The notes under the pieces were generated by a model, which did no database searches, was not told the origin of the DNA, and was given only the letters and a program-made list of their open reading frames with translations. The position numbers were made by a program, and so were the translations under genes. Positions 40,088 to 48,473 of a DNA stretch of 64,000 nucleotides are shown here, piece by piece; the stretch's first letter is position 1, and the number at the start of each line of letters is the position of its first letter. This DNA is from an uncultured Dysgonomonas sp. (GTDB taxonomy: Bacteria; Bacteroidota; Bacteroidia; Bacteroidales; Dysgonomonadaceae): positions 3,778,054 through 3,842,053 of the forward strand of contig NZ_LT599032.1 of the NCBI RefSeq assembly GCF_900079725.1, written 5' to 3'.

Positions 40088-41473
40088 ATGAAAACATCGA
40101 ATAAATATATCATAACACTTCTTTTATCTGTACTCATCTTTGTTTCGTGTACAGATGATATTGACAAACCCGGTTCGTGGCCTGAATGGCCAACGCCATC
40201 GCAACCCAAAATTGAGAATGCAAGATTAACTGGTCTTAAAGGGGAAAATACGATAATGGCCGGAGATTTAGTAAAGTTTGTGGCAAAGGCGAGTGATGAA
40301 TTTAATAATCTGACTTCTTATGAGTTGACTATAACCATTGCCGGGCAAACAGTTTTTAGCAAAAATGAAAAGCTGGAAGGCAAAACGGGAGATATCAATA
40401 TTGAGACAAAGATTCCTTTTGTAGCTAACTTTGAAGGCAATACTTATCCTGAAGTAATACTGAAAGTAGTAAATGATTTAGCAGCCGGGACATCGGAAGT
40501 GAAGTTGGAAGAAGCGAGTAATATACTTATTAATCGCCCTGCAACCCCGGACAAACTCTATATAGTGGATAATGCCGGTCAGGTATTCGAACTGAATACT
40601 TTGGATGATGTAGATTATGGCTTCCAAACAATGGGAGACCTCTCTGCTATCGGTATGAGTTACAAAATAGCGGAAAAGCTAACTGTTGACAATCAGATTG
40701 ATTACAGTGGTTTGGTATGGGGTACTAAAGATAACAAAGTCACTGTAATAGAAAAAGAAAGCGATGCATCTATCTCGATATCCGTACCCGAAGGAGATAT
40801 GCTGGAAAGCATATCCTTCAATATGTTCACTTTTGCGGCAAACCCACTTTTGGCAAATCCAGTCGATGTGGTATTCGTTTCATCGTCATTGCCTGGCTAT
40901 ATGGAAGCTACGGTTTCTATATCAGAAGGGCAGGTCGTTGAATTTAAGAATATAGAAAATGGTATAGAGAATCTGTTAAGACCAGACTTCTTTACCAATG
41001 CTTCGGGAAACAAAGCCAAATTTGCAGGTCCGGCTGGTCTGTATAAATTATACTATAATACCTCTGACAAGTTTATTTATATAGAAAATACAAACCTTGT
41101 CTATCCTGATGGTCTGTGGATATGTGGATTAGGATTGGGATTCCCGCAAGAGCCTTTCAAAGCTACTTTGCAATGGAACTGGTGGTTGCCTCACGAATAT
41201 ATTTTCTGTAAGAAAACGGCTGATAATATATTTGAAACAACAGCTTATTTCGAAAAAGGTTTCTTATTCAAATTCTTCCGCCAACGGAATTGGGGCGCAG
41301 AGGAAACAGCGCATAGTTATACGATGGAACCGGCCAATTGGCTTGTAAATGCCAAGAACGAGTGGGGCGACCTTGCCGGAGACTTTGGCTCTGGAGAGCA
41401 GTTTACTTCAGGAGTATATAAAATTGAGATTAATATGAATACGAAAATTGTAAGGTTAACCAAAGTCAATTGA
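40088..41473 (+). CDS. SusE/F-type surface glycan-binding lipoprotein
   Basis: 461 residues with lipobox VSC (Cys21). Residues about 35-140 look like an Ig-like domain (ARLTGLKGENTIMAGDLVKF), a second domain covers about 150-310, and a C-terminal domain starts near 340 (YPDGLWICGLGLGFPQEPF) and is rich in Trp (LQWNWWLPHEYIF, NWLVNAKNEWGD), suitable for sugar stacking. Position after SusCD and GH42 is that of a surface glycan-binding protein. The domain families resemble the DUF5016/DUF5125/DUF5121-type of Bacteroides galactan loci, but I cannot verify this. Confidence 0.75.
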   Translation: MKTSNKYIITLLLSVLIFVSCTDDIDKPGSWPEWPTPSQPKIENARLTGLKGENTIMAGDLVKFVAKASDEFNNLTSYELTITIAGQTVFSKNEKLEGKTGDINIETKIPFVANFEGNTYPEVILKVVNDLAAGTSEVKLEEASNILINRPATPDKLYIVDNAGQVFELNTLDDVDYGFQTMGDLSAIGMSYKIAEKLTVDNQIDYSGLVWGTKDNKVTVIEKESDASISISVPEGDMLESISFNMFTFAANPLLANPVDVVFVSSSLPGYMEATVSISEGQVVEFKNIENGIENLLRPDFFTNASGNKAKFAGPAGLYKLYYNTSDKFIYIENTNLVYPDGLWICGLGLGFPQEPFKATLQWNWWLPHEYIFCKKTADNIFETTAYFEKGFLFKFFRQRNWGAEETAHSYTMEPANWLVNAKNEWGDLAGDFGSGEQFTSGVYKIEINMNTKIVRLTKVN

Positions 41474-41603
41474 TTTGAATCAATAGCATCAATGGGAAAT
41501 CTGCGAAAACAGAAGAGGACGTAAGGAAAATAATGGATAAAGAAATTTTAAAATGAGTAAGTTCTGTCGATTTTTCTAACTACGGATTCGTATTATTTAT
41601 AAG

Positions 41604-41650
41604 CAAGTAAGTATACTTTATCTTTGTATGAAGATTTGTATACTTACTTG
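41604..41650. promoter_or_regulatory. Perfect 13-bp inverted repeat bracketing a promoter-like box
   Basis: CAAGTAAGTATAC (41604-41616) and GTATACTTACTTG (41638-41650) are perfectly complementary. The 21-base loop contains TATCTTTG (41619-41626), a match to the -7 box TAnnTTTG. No TTG is found at the -33 spacing, so the site may need an activator or be an operator covering a promoter. No known gene begins just after it; the small gene at 41859 has its own promoter. Confidence 0.55.
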
Positions 41651-41805
41651 TTCGCTTTCTGACGGATTAAGATCCAGGTATTGCAATTGATTCTTTTGAT
41701 TAATACCTTATGTGAAATTGCACCTTTATTTCGTGGTTTATATTATTTATTATAAGCTAGTTATGTTGTTTTGTTCCAAATGTTCATAACTCTATCGATT
41801 ACAAT

Positions 41806-41836
41806 TTGATAAACAATTACAATAGTCTTATTTTTG
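41806..41836 (+). promoter_or_regulatory. Promoter of the small gene at 41859
   Basis: TTG (41806-41808), 20-base spacer, TATTTTTG (41829-41836): a full match to the Bacteroidota -33/-7 pattern. The predicted start site is a few bases before the ATG, giving a leader of only about 15 bases. Confidence 0.65.
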
Positions 41837-41858
41837 TGTATTGTAAGTTTATAGCATA

Positions 41859-42062
41859 ATGACCTCAAAACATTTTATAAAAGATCACTGGTATTCAGCC
41901 CGGTATGAAAGCGGATTTAGTATAATATTTCAAGTTGTTGACTCCGATATAGAGAACTTCACCTTACGCCGTAAAGATGGAGTGATTGTAAATTCGATAC
42001 CAAACGGCTATGATGAAATCATTTCATATGGTATTATTGAACCGGAATATGAATATCTCTGA
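41859..42062 (+). CDS. Small hypothetical protein, 67 residues
   Basis: An open frame with a dedicated promoter (41806-41836). Its composition is that of a soluble protein: charged, beta-rich, with FSIIFQVVDSDIENFTLRRK and ending ISYGIIEPEYEYL. No signal, no membrane segment, no family recognised. It stands alone in the 1.2 kb gap between locus 2 and the peptide/sulfur region, 185 bases before the palindromic hairpin at 42247. Confidence 0.55.
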   Translation: MTSKHFIKDHWYSARYESGFSIIFQVVDSDIENFTLRRKDGVIVNSIPNGYDEIISYGIIEPEYEYL

Positions 42063-42246
42063 ATTTTATAACAATTAATGGCTATTGATTATCAGATACG
42101 GACTTAAAATAATTTGCATCTTTAAATATTTTATAGCAGCTGAAATGATCTTTTTTTGCCACTCTTCCCAATATATACTTCTTATAACATAAAAAATATG
42201 GTCTTTTCATTTGCTGTTTTGTGATATATACCTAATGCATGGTATG

Positions 42247-42270
42247 AAAATACCATCATCATGGTATTTT
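42247..42270. terminator. 10-bp perfect hairpin AAAATACCAT/ATGGTATTTT
   Basis: Bases 42247-42256 pair with 42261-42270 around a 4-base loop (CATC). It lies between the small gene and the leader-peptide promoter and may terminate the former. The same stem core (AAAATACCA/TGGTATTTT) recurs at 63294-63317 after the S9 peptidase gene. Confidence 0.5.
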
Positions 42271-42289
42271 ATATAATGCGAGTGAATCA

Positions 42290-42297
42290 TAATTTTG
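42290..42297 (+). promoter_or_regulatory. Candidate promoter of the leader-peptide/PBP/susCD transcript
   Basis: TAATTTTG matches TAnnTTTG, 52 bases before the ATG of the first leader peptide. No clear TTG lies at -33, so the promoter may need an activator. It would give a leader RNA of about 350 bases before the gene at 42655. Confidence 0.45.
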
Positions 42298-42349
42298 TTT
42301 CATGAAAATCAAATAACAAAAAGATTTTAAATTTCTAAAAAATAACAAA

Positions 42350-42493
42350 ATGAAAAGATTTACTAAGCGACAGAAAGGTTGGAAGTTTGATTCTTCTGCG
42401 ATATATAACCTTCTGACTATTATTTCTACTTATTCTGCACCTTCTACACCTTTTACTATCTCTGGCATGCGAATGTCTATGTGTTGTTGCTAA
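42350..42493 (+). CDS. Short leader peptide ending in three Cys codons
   Basis: 47 codons plus stop. It begins MKRFTKRQKGWKF (basic) and ends FTISGMRMSMCCC-stop; the last codons before the TAA are TGT TGT TGC. The second short frame at 54808 has an unrelated body but ends HMRMCC-stop, with the same nucleotides CATGCGAATGT at the start of the motif. A U-rich hairpin begins 9 bases after the stop. It has a promoter-like box upstream and precedes a PBP/SusCD/thioredoxin operon of sulfur-poor proteins. I interpret it as a cysteine-sensing attenuator peptide, as in polycysteine leaders described in mycobacteria; the role is inference. Confidence 0.72.
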   Translation: MKRFTKRQKGWKFDSSAIYNLLTIISTYSAPSTPFTISGMRMSMCCC

Positions 42494-42501
42494 CCCTTCA
42501 T

Positions 42502-42540
42502 TATAGCTCCCGCTATATCTTTTAGTTTTTCTTTATTTTC
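42502..42540 (+). terminator. Attenuator-like hairpin and T-tract after leader peptide 1
   Basis: TATAGC (42502-42507), loop TCCC, GCTATA (42512-42517), then a T-rich run (TCTTTTAGTTTTTCTTTATTTT). It starts 9 bases after the leader stop codon, close enough to be controlled by a ribosome paused on the Cys codons or the stop. A second small hairpin TTGCC/GGCAA follows at 42560-42572. Confidence 0.5.
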
Positions 42541-42654
42541 AAAAATTAAAATCTTCCTATTGCCCCGGGCAACCCAATAATATAACCTAGATTAAGGTAC
42601 AGGATTTTATATATTCTGGTATAAAAGCATATAAAACAATAATATATAATAAAT

Positions 42655-43590
42655 ATGAAAACAATAAAGCTTTTCAAATCAATATTGGTCGTTCTCCTGA
42701 TCTCCTCCCCAATATTTGCTCAAAATGATGTAGACGAAACCATATATATCAAAAGCTCCCGCTTTGCATCTCCCCTGATTGAAAAATGGATTAGCGAATA
42801 TACCAAAGTGAATCCTCAGGCACAGATCAGGTTGGCAGATAATAGTGTAAAGGCAGAAAATATTTCCCTGAAAGTAGTGGTGTCTGACAATAGTAAAAAC
42901 GGATTACAGATTGGAGAACAAGTACTGTTCTTCGGTCGGTATGCGATCTTACCTGTCATTGGAAAGGATAATCCTTTACTCGCTGAATTTTCTAAGAAGA
43001 AGTTAAATGATAAAAGGATTAAAGATCTGTTCTTTGAAAAGGATATACTTAGCGAAGATACAAATTCTTCAAAACCTGATTATGATGTAACTGTATATTC
43101 GGGAAATAACAATGAATCTGTAGCACATAGCTTCGCTTCATATTTCGGTTATACTTCTTCAAGCCTGAAAGGTAAAAAAATATCCGGAGATGATGCCTTT
43201 CTTATAAATGCCATACAGAAAGATAAAACAGGTATCACATTCAATGCGTTGGGTAATATATTCGATATTAATACCCGTGGGTTAAAAGACAAAATCACCA
43301 TTCTTCCGTTGGATGTAAAGAAAGAATACCGCGACTATTTTACAGAATCTGTCAATATAGATAACGTGATTCAGTTATTGGAGTCGGAGCCTATCGATTT
43401 GATTCCTGTAGATAATATCGGGTTTGCATATTCTCCCGGAAATAAGGCGGTGAAAGAGTTTCTTGTATGGGTTTTGACAGAAGGTAAAACATTCAACCAT
43501 AGTTATGGTATTCTAAATCCCGATGAGAAAGTACTTACATACCAGAAAAAAGAACTGGAAAAAGTGCTATATACGATGAATCTGAAATAA
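42655..43590 (+). CDS. PstS-like periplasmic binding protein (orphan)
   Basis: 311 residues with signal peptide ending PIFAQ. The fold signature is that of a type-2 periplasmic binding protein of the phosphate/oxyanion group: IYIKSSRFASPLIEKWISEY at the start, LFFGRYAILPVIGKDNP, TVYSGNNNESVAHSFASYF, and IPVDNIGFAYSPGNKAVKEFLVWVL. No ABC permease or ATPase is nearby. It contains only 2 Met (one the start) and no Cys. The next gene is susC. It may capture a small ligand released by the TonB system, or serve as a sensor; the ligand is unknown. Confidence 0.75.
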   Translation: MKTIKLFKSILVVLLISSPIFAQNDVDETIYIKSSRFASPLIEKWISEYTKVNPQAQIRLADNSVKAENISLKVVVSDNSKNGLQIGEQVLFFGRYAILPVIGKDNPLLAEFSKKKLNDKRIKDLFFEKDILSEDTNSSKPDYDVTVYSGNNNESVAHSFASYFGYTSSSLKGKKISGDDAFLINAIQKDKTGITFNALGNIFDINTRGLKDKITILPLDVKKEYRDYFTESVNIDNVIQLLESEPIDLIPVDNIGFAYSPGNKAVKEFLVWVLTEGKTFNHSYGILNPDEKVLTYQKKELEKVLYTMNLK

Positions 43591-43608
43591 TAGTTTAAAT
43601 GTAAGAGA

Positions 43609-43650
43609 AAGTGCTTCTCCTTCCAATTGCAGCCGGATAAAGAAGCACTT
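43609..43650 (+). terminator. 10-bp hairpin between the binding-protein gene and susC3
   Basis: AAGTGCTTCT (43609-43618) pairs perfectly with AGAAGCACTT (43641-43650), 22-base loop. It lies in the 85-base gap before susC3. It could be a partial terminator or an mRNA processing site separating the two genes. Confidence 0.5.
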
Positions 43651-43675
43651 AATATTCTAAAATAGGTATTAGAAC

Positions 43676-46600
43676 ATGACAAATATACAATTTAATAAGG
43701 GTAAAAGATTACTCTTACAGGAGAAAAAATATCTCTTTCTATCTTTGTTTTTCCTGCTTTTCTTTTCTTTCTCGGTAAAGGGACAAACAGTAATTAGAGG
43801 AAAAGTATTGGATGAGCGCAGCGGAATTCCCGTATCAGGGGCTCTGATAAAAGTGAAGTCGACGAATAATGCTGTTCAGGCAGATTATGATGGTAAATTT
43901 CAGTTATCGGAGAATAAGCCGTTCCCAATCACCCTTCTTGTTTCATTTCTGGGCTTTAAAACGCAGGAAATAGATGTCTATGAATCCGGTGAAGAAATTA
44001 CAATCTCACTCTCGGAAAATAGAAATGTGCTGGATGAAGTTGTAGTTGTCGGTTACGGAACAGCTAAAAAATCCAGTTATACTGGGGCTGTTGCTGTTAT
44101 TGGTAACAAAGATATAGGGAAATTACAGATAACGAATATCAGTAAGGCTTTGCAAGGGTCTATTCCCGGACTTCAATCCGTATCGTCGGCCGGACAGCCC
44201 GGAAGCGATGCAGCTATCTTTTTGCGGGGAGTAGGATCCGTTAATGCATCCAGTACCCCATTGTATGTAGTGGACGGGGCGCCGTTTGCAGGTAGTATAA
44301 GTGCTATTAATGCAAATGATATACAGTCTATATCGGTACTGAAGGATGCTACGGCGAGTGCGTTATATGGTTCCCGTGGGGCAAATGGTGTCATTATCAT
44401 AAGTACTAAACAAGGTGCATCTAACCAGAAGCCGACGGTTGCATTCTCATCCTCTATCGGATTTACCTCAAGGGCGATTAAGGATTACAAAACGCTTACA
44501 ACTAAAGAATACTATGAACTGCAATGGGAGGCTATTCGCAATAACCAGTTGGATCAAGGCAAGTCGGCAGAAAATGCAGCTATATACGCATCAGCCGAAC
44601 TGGTAGGTTCATTGAAGATAAACCCCTTCGGCTCACAATATTCGCAGCCGGTAGGTACGGATGGGAAAATAGTGGCCGGGGCTGAACCATTATGGAACGA
44701 TAGTTGGGCTGACGCTTTGTCCCGTACAGGTATACGTCAGCAGTATGATTTGAGTGTGAACGGTGGGAGCGATAATTCTAAATACTTCGTTTCGGGAGGC
44801 TATCTGAATGAAAAAGGTTTTATAATAGGCTCCGATTTCGAGCGGTTCAATACCCGCGCAAATGTAACATCTACAGTAAACAAATGGTTGGAGACCGGCT
44901 TCGGAATTTCTGCTTCTACCAGTAAACAGAGTGCTCCTCCCCAAACAGATAGCAGTCAGGGTAACTTTGCCAATTTTCAACGCTTAGTAGCGGATATATA
45001 TCCGATCTATGAACGCAATGCAGATGGGTCGTATGTCCTTGATGCGAAGGGCGATAAAATATACGATTATGGAAACTATCGTCCAAGTTCGGCCGCTACA
45101 GGAAACAATCTTTTAGGCAGCTCCAAATATAATAAATATGACAACAAACAGGATATAGTTTCAGTCAGGGCAAATGCAACTATTACATTTCTGGAAGGTT
45201 TAAAGTGGAAAAATAGTGTTAATGCTGATTACAATGCACGTACCAATCATTCATATACCAATCCCGCTTATGGCTCCGGCATCAGTAACGGAGGTTCTGT
45301 AAGCAAAGGTTCCAGCAGGGCTATCGGCTATACGGTGAATAGTTTTCTGGATTATACATTCAATGTCAAAGACAAACATTTTATAAATATACTTGCCGGC
45401 CCCGAAGTATATGTTTATAACGTATCCTCTTTGTCGGGAAGCCGTAGTAACTTCGGTTTTCTCGATAAGGAAGAACCTGCAGCCGCTTCATTATTGAACA
45501 GCTTTACGGGTGCAGCGGATAATTATAAATTAGCCAGTTATTTAGGTAAAATAGATTATGATTATCTGCATCGTTACTATTTATCAGCCAGCTTTCGCCG
45601 CGATGGTTCGTCCAGATTTAGCGAAGATTCGCGCTGGGGTAACTTCTGGTCGGTAGGTGCTTCGTGGAACGCAAAATCAGAAGATTTCCTGGCTCCTGTA
45701 AAATGGATAGACAATCTGACTCTCCGTACCAGTTATGGAGCTCAAGGGAATGATAATCTCGGAACCTATTACGCCTATCAGGATTTATATTCTATTTACA
45801 ATAGTTTAGGACAAGCGGGGTTGATCAGCTCGAGACTTCCAACTCCGAACTTGAAATGGGAAACAAACCTAAATCTCAATTTTGGTGTTGATTTTGCTGC
45901 GTTTGATAACAGGCTGGTGGCATCAGTAGATGTATATGAACGCAAGTCGAAGGATCTTTTATTTAGCCGGCCGCTTGCTCCATCGCAGGGATTTGGACAA
46001 ATAGATGCAAATATCGGAGCATTACGCAATAGGGGGATTGAGGGGCAAATACAAGTTGTTCCTGTACGAAACAAAGATCTCAGATGGGACGTGAGCCTTA
46101 ATCTCGCACATTATAAGAATAAAATAACAGAACTTCCTCAAAAAGAAATTATTGCAGGAACTGTCGGACAGTTGGGATCTACCAAAAAGATGGTTGTCGG
46201 TGGCTCTGTCTATGATTTCTTTATCCGCGAATGGGCAGGTGTTAATCCCGAAAATGGCGATGCACTGTGGTATAAGAATGAATATACAAAGGATGCGAAT
46301 GGGAATGAGGTGATATCGGGACGTACTACAACGAATGTGTATGCGGATGCCGATCAATATTTTCAGGGAAGTTCATTGCCGGATATATATGGCGGTATAA
46401 CGAATACATTGACATACAAACAATTCGAACTGTCTTTCCTTCTTTCATACAGCATTGGAGGTAAAGTACTCGATCTCGACGAAGTGATGATTGCCCATAC
46501 AGGGAACAATCAGGGCCGGACATGGACACAAGAAGCTTTGACCAGATGGACGCCTGAGAACCGAAATACCAATTACCCCCGTCTTACGACTACGACTACA

Positions 46601-46861
46601 AACTGGAACTCGATTTCCTCACGCTTCTTATATGATGCTACATATGCACGTCTGAAGAATCTGAATCTTACTTACAATCTTCCTGCATCTGTGTTGTCAC
46701 ATGCAAAACTGAAACAGGTGAAACTGAGAGCTAATGCAGAGAACCTTCTGACATTTTTCGGACATAAAGGAATGGACCCGGAACAGGCCGTAGATGGTGT
46801 TACATTTTACCGTTATCCTGCTCAAAAATCATTTTCGTTCGGGATAGATATAACGTTTTAA
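43676..46861 (+). CDS. SusC/RagA transporter, sulfur-poor (peptide/sulfur locus A)
   Basis: 1061 residues. Signal peptide to VKGQ, regulatory-like sandwich (VIRGKVLDERSGIPVSGALI), TonB-box region DEVVVVGYGT, plug (PLYVVDGAPFAG, SVLKDATASALYGSRGANGV), barrel to the C-terminal FSFGIDITF. By hand count there are 4 Met (including the start) and no Cys, against 25 Met and 2 Cys in the similar-sized SusC at 10048. The companions are a thioredoxin, a carboxypeptidase and an amidohydrolase rather than glycosidases, so a peptide or amino-acid conjugate is the likely cargo. RagAB-type transporters import peptides in this phylum. Confidence 0.94.
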   Translation: MTNIQFNKGKRLLLQEKKYLFLSLFFLLFFSFSVKGQTVIRGKVLDERSGIPVSGALIKVKSTNNAVQADYDGKFQLSENKPFPITLLVSFLGFKTQEIDVYESGEEITISLSENRNVLDEVVVVGYGTAKKSSYTGAVAVIGNKDIGKLQITNISKALQGSIPGLQSVSSAGQPGSDAAIFLRGVGSVNASSTPLYVVDGAPFAGSISAINANDIQSISVLKDATASALYGSRGANGVIIISTKQGASNQKPTVAFSSSIGFTSRAIKDYKTLTTKEYYELQWEAIRNNQLDQGKSAENAAIYASAELVGSLKINPFGSQYSQPVGTDGKIVAGAEPLWNDSWADALSRTGIRQQYDLSVNGGSDNSKYFVSGGYLNEKGFIIGSDFERFNTRANVTSTVNKWLETGFGISASTSKQSAPPQTDSSQGNFANFQRLVADIYPIYERNADGSYVLDAKGDKIYDYGNYRPSSAATGNNLLGSSKYNKYDNKQDIVSVRANATITFLEGLKWKNSVNADYNARTNHSYTNPAYGSGISNGGSVSKGSSRAIGYTVNSFLDYTFNVKDKHFINILAGPEVYVYNVSSLSGSRSNFGFLDKEEPAAASLLNSFTGAADNYKLASYLGKIDYDYLHRYYLSASFRRDGSSRFSEDSRWGNFWSVGASWNAKSEDFLAPVKWIDNLTLRTSYGAQGNDNLGTYYAYQDLYSIYNSLGQAGLISSRLPTPNLKWETNLNLNFGVDFAAFDNRLVASVDVYERKSKDLLFSRPLAPSQGFGQIDANIGALRNRGIEGQIQVVPVRNKDLRWDVSLNLAHYKNKITELPQKEIIAGTVGQLGSTKKMVVGGSVYDFFIREWAGVNPENGDALWYKNEYTKDANGNEVISGRTTTNVYADADQYFQGSSLPDIYGGITNTLTYKQFELSFLLSYSIGGKVLDLDEVMIAHTGNNQGRTWTQEALTRWTPENRNTNYPRLTTTTTNWNSISSRFLYDATYARLKNLNLTYNLPASVLSHAKLKQVKLRANAENLLTFFGHKGMDPEQAVDGVTFYRYPAQKSFSFGIDITF

Positions 46862-46989
46862 TGCATAACAATAATAAGTAACAGAAGATATTTAAAGATA
46901 GATTTTAGAACGGTAACTTACATTATTTGTTATACTTACCACAGTGACAAATAGGTCTGAGACCTTAATCAGTAAAATAAAGGACAATT

Positions 46990-48471
46990 ATGAAATCAAA
47001 ATTGATTATATATATATTATCTGTTTCATCGGTACTATTTGTTTCCTGCAGCGACAGTTTTTTTGAAACTTCGCCGTCGGGAGACCTCACCGGGAGTGAA
47101 GCCTATTCTACAACCTCTAATATTAATGCAGTTGTCAATGGTACTTTGCGTTATCTGATGGAGAATGCCACATCGCAGGATAATCCGGGGTATGGCGCAA
47201 TTCTGCTCACACAGGAAGTAATGGGTGAAGATGCTATAGCGCGTGACGGAGTTTACGGATACAGGGATTCTTATCCTTATCGCGATCCGTATGATAATAC
47301 GACACGCCGTGCCCTTTTCTTCTGGACATTGCAATATAAAATAATTGATAATGCAAACAATATTATTGCAAAAGTAGATGCAGCACAAGGTACGGATGAA
47401 GAGAAGAAGTATTTGAAGGGACAAGCTTACGCACTGCGTGCTTTTGTTTACCTCAACCTCGTTCGTCAGTATCAGTTCACATACTTGAAGGATAAGAACG
47501 CTAAAGCAGTCCCTATATATACAGAACCGACTGTGCCAAGTTCCGTTCCTAATCCTAAATCTACGGTAGAGCAGGTTTACGAACGTGTAATTTCCGATCT
47601 CACAGAAGCAGAGAAATTACTCACCGGATTCAAGCGTTCGGTAAAAAACCGCCCTGATATTAATGTAGTAAAAGGTCTTTTTGCAAGAACCTATCTCACG
47701 ACAGGGCAATGGGAGCTGGCTGCCAAATATGCGGCTGAAGCCCGAAACGGCTATCCGGTAATGGAAGCGGGCCAATATACCCAGGGTTTCAATGATGTAA
47801 GTAATGTGGAATGGATATGGGGACATCCCCAAACAGCCGATCAGAATTTGGGAGGAGCCTCATATTTTGCATATCTCGATGTGACGCCTACTACCGGCTA
47901 CCGGAGTATTATGCCTGATCCTAATTTCAGGAAACTGTTTAGCCCCCAAGATATACGATTCTCGTTGTTTGAACTGGTTACAAAAGAAACAGATCCGATG
48001 TATCGCTGGTATAAATACAAGAAATTTATCAATAAATCAGATCAGTCCGGTCATATTCCTTTAATGCGTTCATCGGAAATGGTACTTGTAGAAGCCGAAG
48101 GGAAAGCCCGTAACCATGATCTTACCGGAGCTGCAAAAGCATTGAACGAATTACGCGTGAAAAGAAATCTGGAAGAGGTTTCCGCTTCGGATTATACAGA
48201 GAGTCAATTGATAGACGAGATTCTGGTCGAACGTCGCCGCGAACTTTGGGGCGAAGGATTTCGTCTACCTGATATTCTACGCCTACAGATAGCTCCCGAT
48301 AGAAAAGAATCAACGGAAACATATACGTTGCCTTCAGGACAAACAATAACCATAAAGGGACACTACGTGTGGACATTCCCTGATAAGACGGCATTGGTTC
48401 CGAATAGTCTGTATTATCTGTTTCCTGTTCCCGTAAATGAAATAAACAATAATCCCAACTTAAATAATTGA
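46990..48471 (+). CDS. SusD/RagB lipoprotein (peptide/sulfur locus A)
   Basis: 493 residues, lipobox FVSC (Cys20). SusD hallmarks: YLKGQAYALRAFVYLNLVRQYQ, PLMRSSEMVLVEAEGKARN, LNELRVKRNLEEV and ILVERRRELWGEGFRLPDILRL. Eight Met and one Cys (the lipid anchor) by hand count. It lies 128 bases after susC3 and its stop is 2 bases before the thioredoxin start. Partner of SusC3 for surface capture of a probably peptidic substrate. Confidence 0.94.
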   Translation: MKSKLIIYILSVSSVLFVSCSDSFFETSPSGDLTGSEAYSTTSNINAVVNGTLRYLMENATSQDNPGYGAILLTQEVMGEDAIARDGVYGYRDSYPYRDPYDNTTRRALFFWTLQYKIIDNANNIIAKVDAAQGTDEEKKYLKGQAYALRAFVYLNLVRQYQFTYLKDKNAKAVPIYTEPTVPSSVPNPKSTVEQVYERVISDLTEAEKLLTGFKRSVKNRPDINVVKGLFARTYLTTGQWELAAKYAAEARNGYPVMEAGQYTQGFNDVSNVEWIWGHPQTADQNLGGASYFAYLDVTPTTGYRSIMPDPNFRKLFSPQDIRFSLFELVTKETDPMYRWYKYKKFINKSDQSGHIPLMRSSEMVLVEAEGKARNHDLTGAAKALNELRVKRNLEEVSASDYTESQLIDEILVERRRELWGEGFRLPDILRLQIAPDRKESTETYTLPSGQTITIKGHYVWTFPDKTALVPNSLYYLFPVPVNEINNNPNLNN

Positions 48472-48473
48472 AA

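Noticed and set aside
42350-42493. Short Cys-ending frames as precursors of a ribosomally made, modified peptide
   Set aside because: No modification enzyme, protease-exporter or immunity gene is nearby, and the two peptides share only the tail, not a leader. A regulatory leader fits better.
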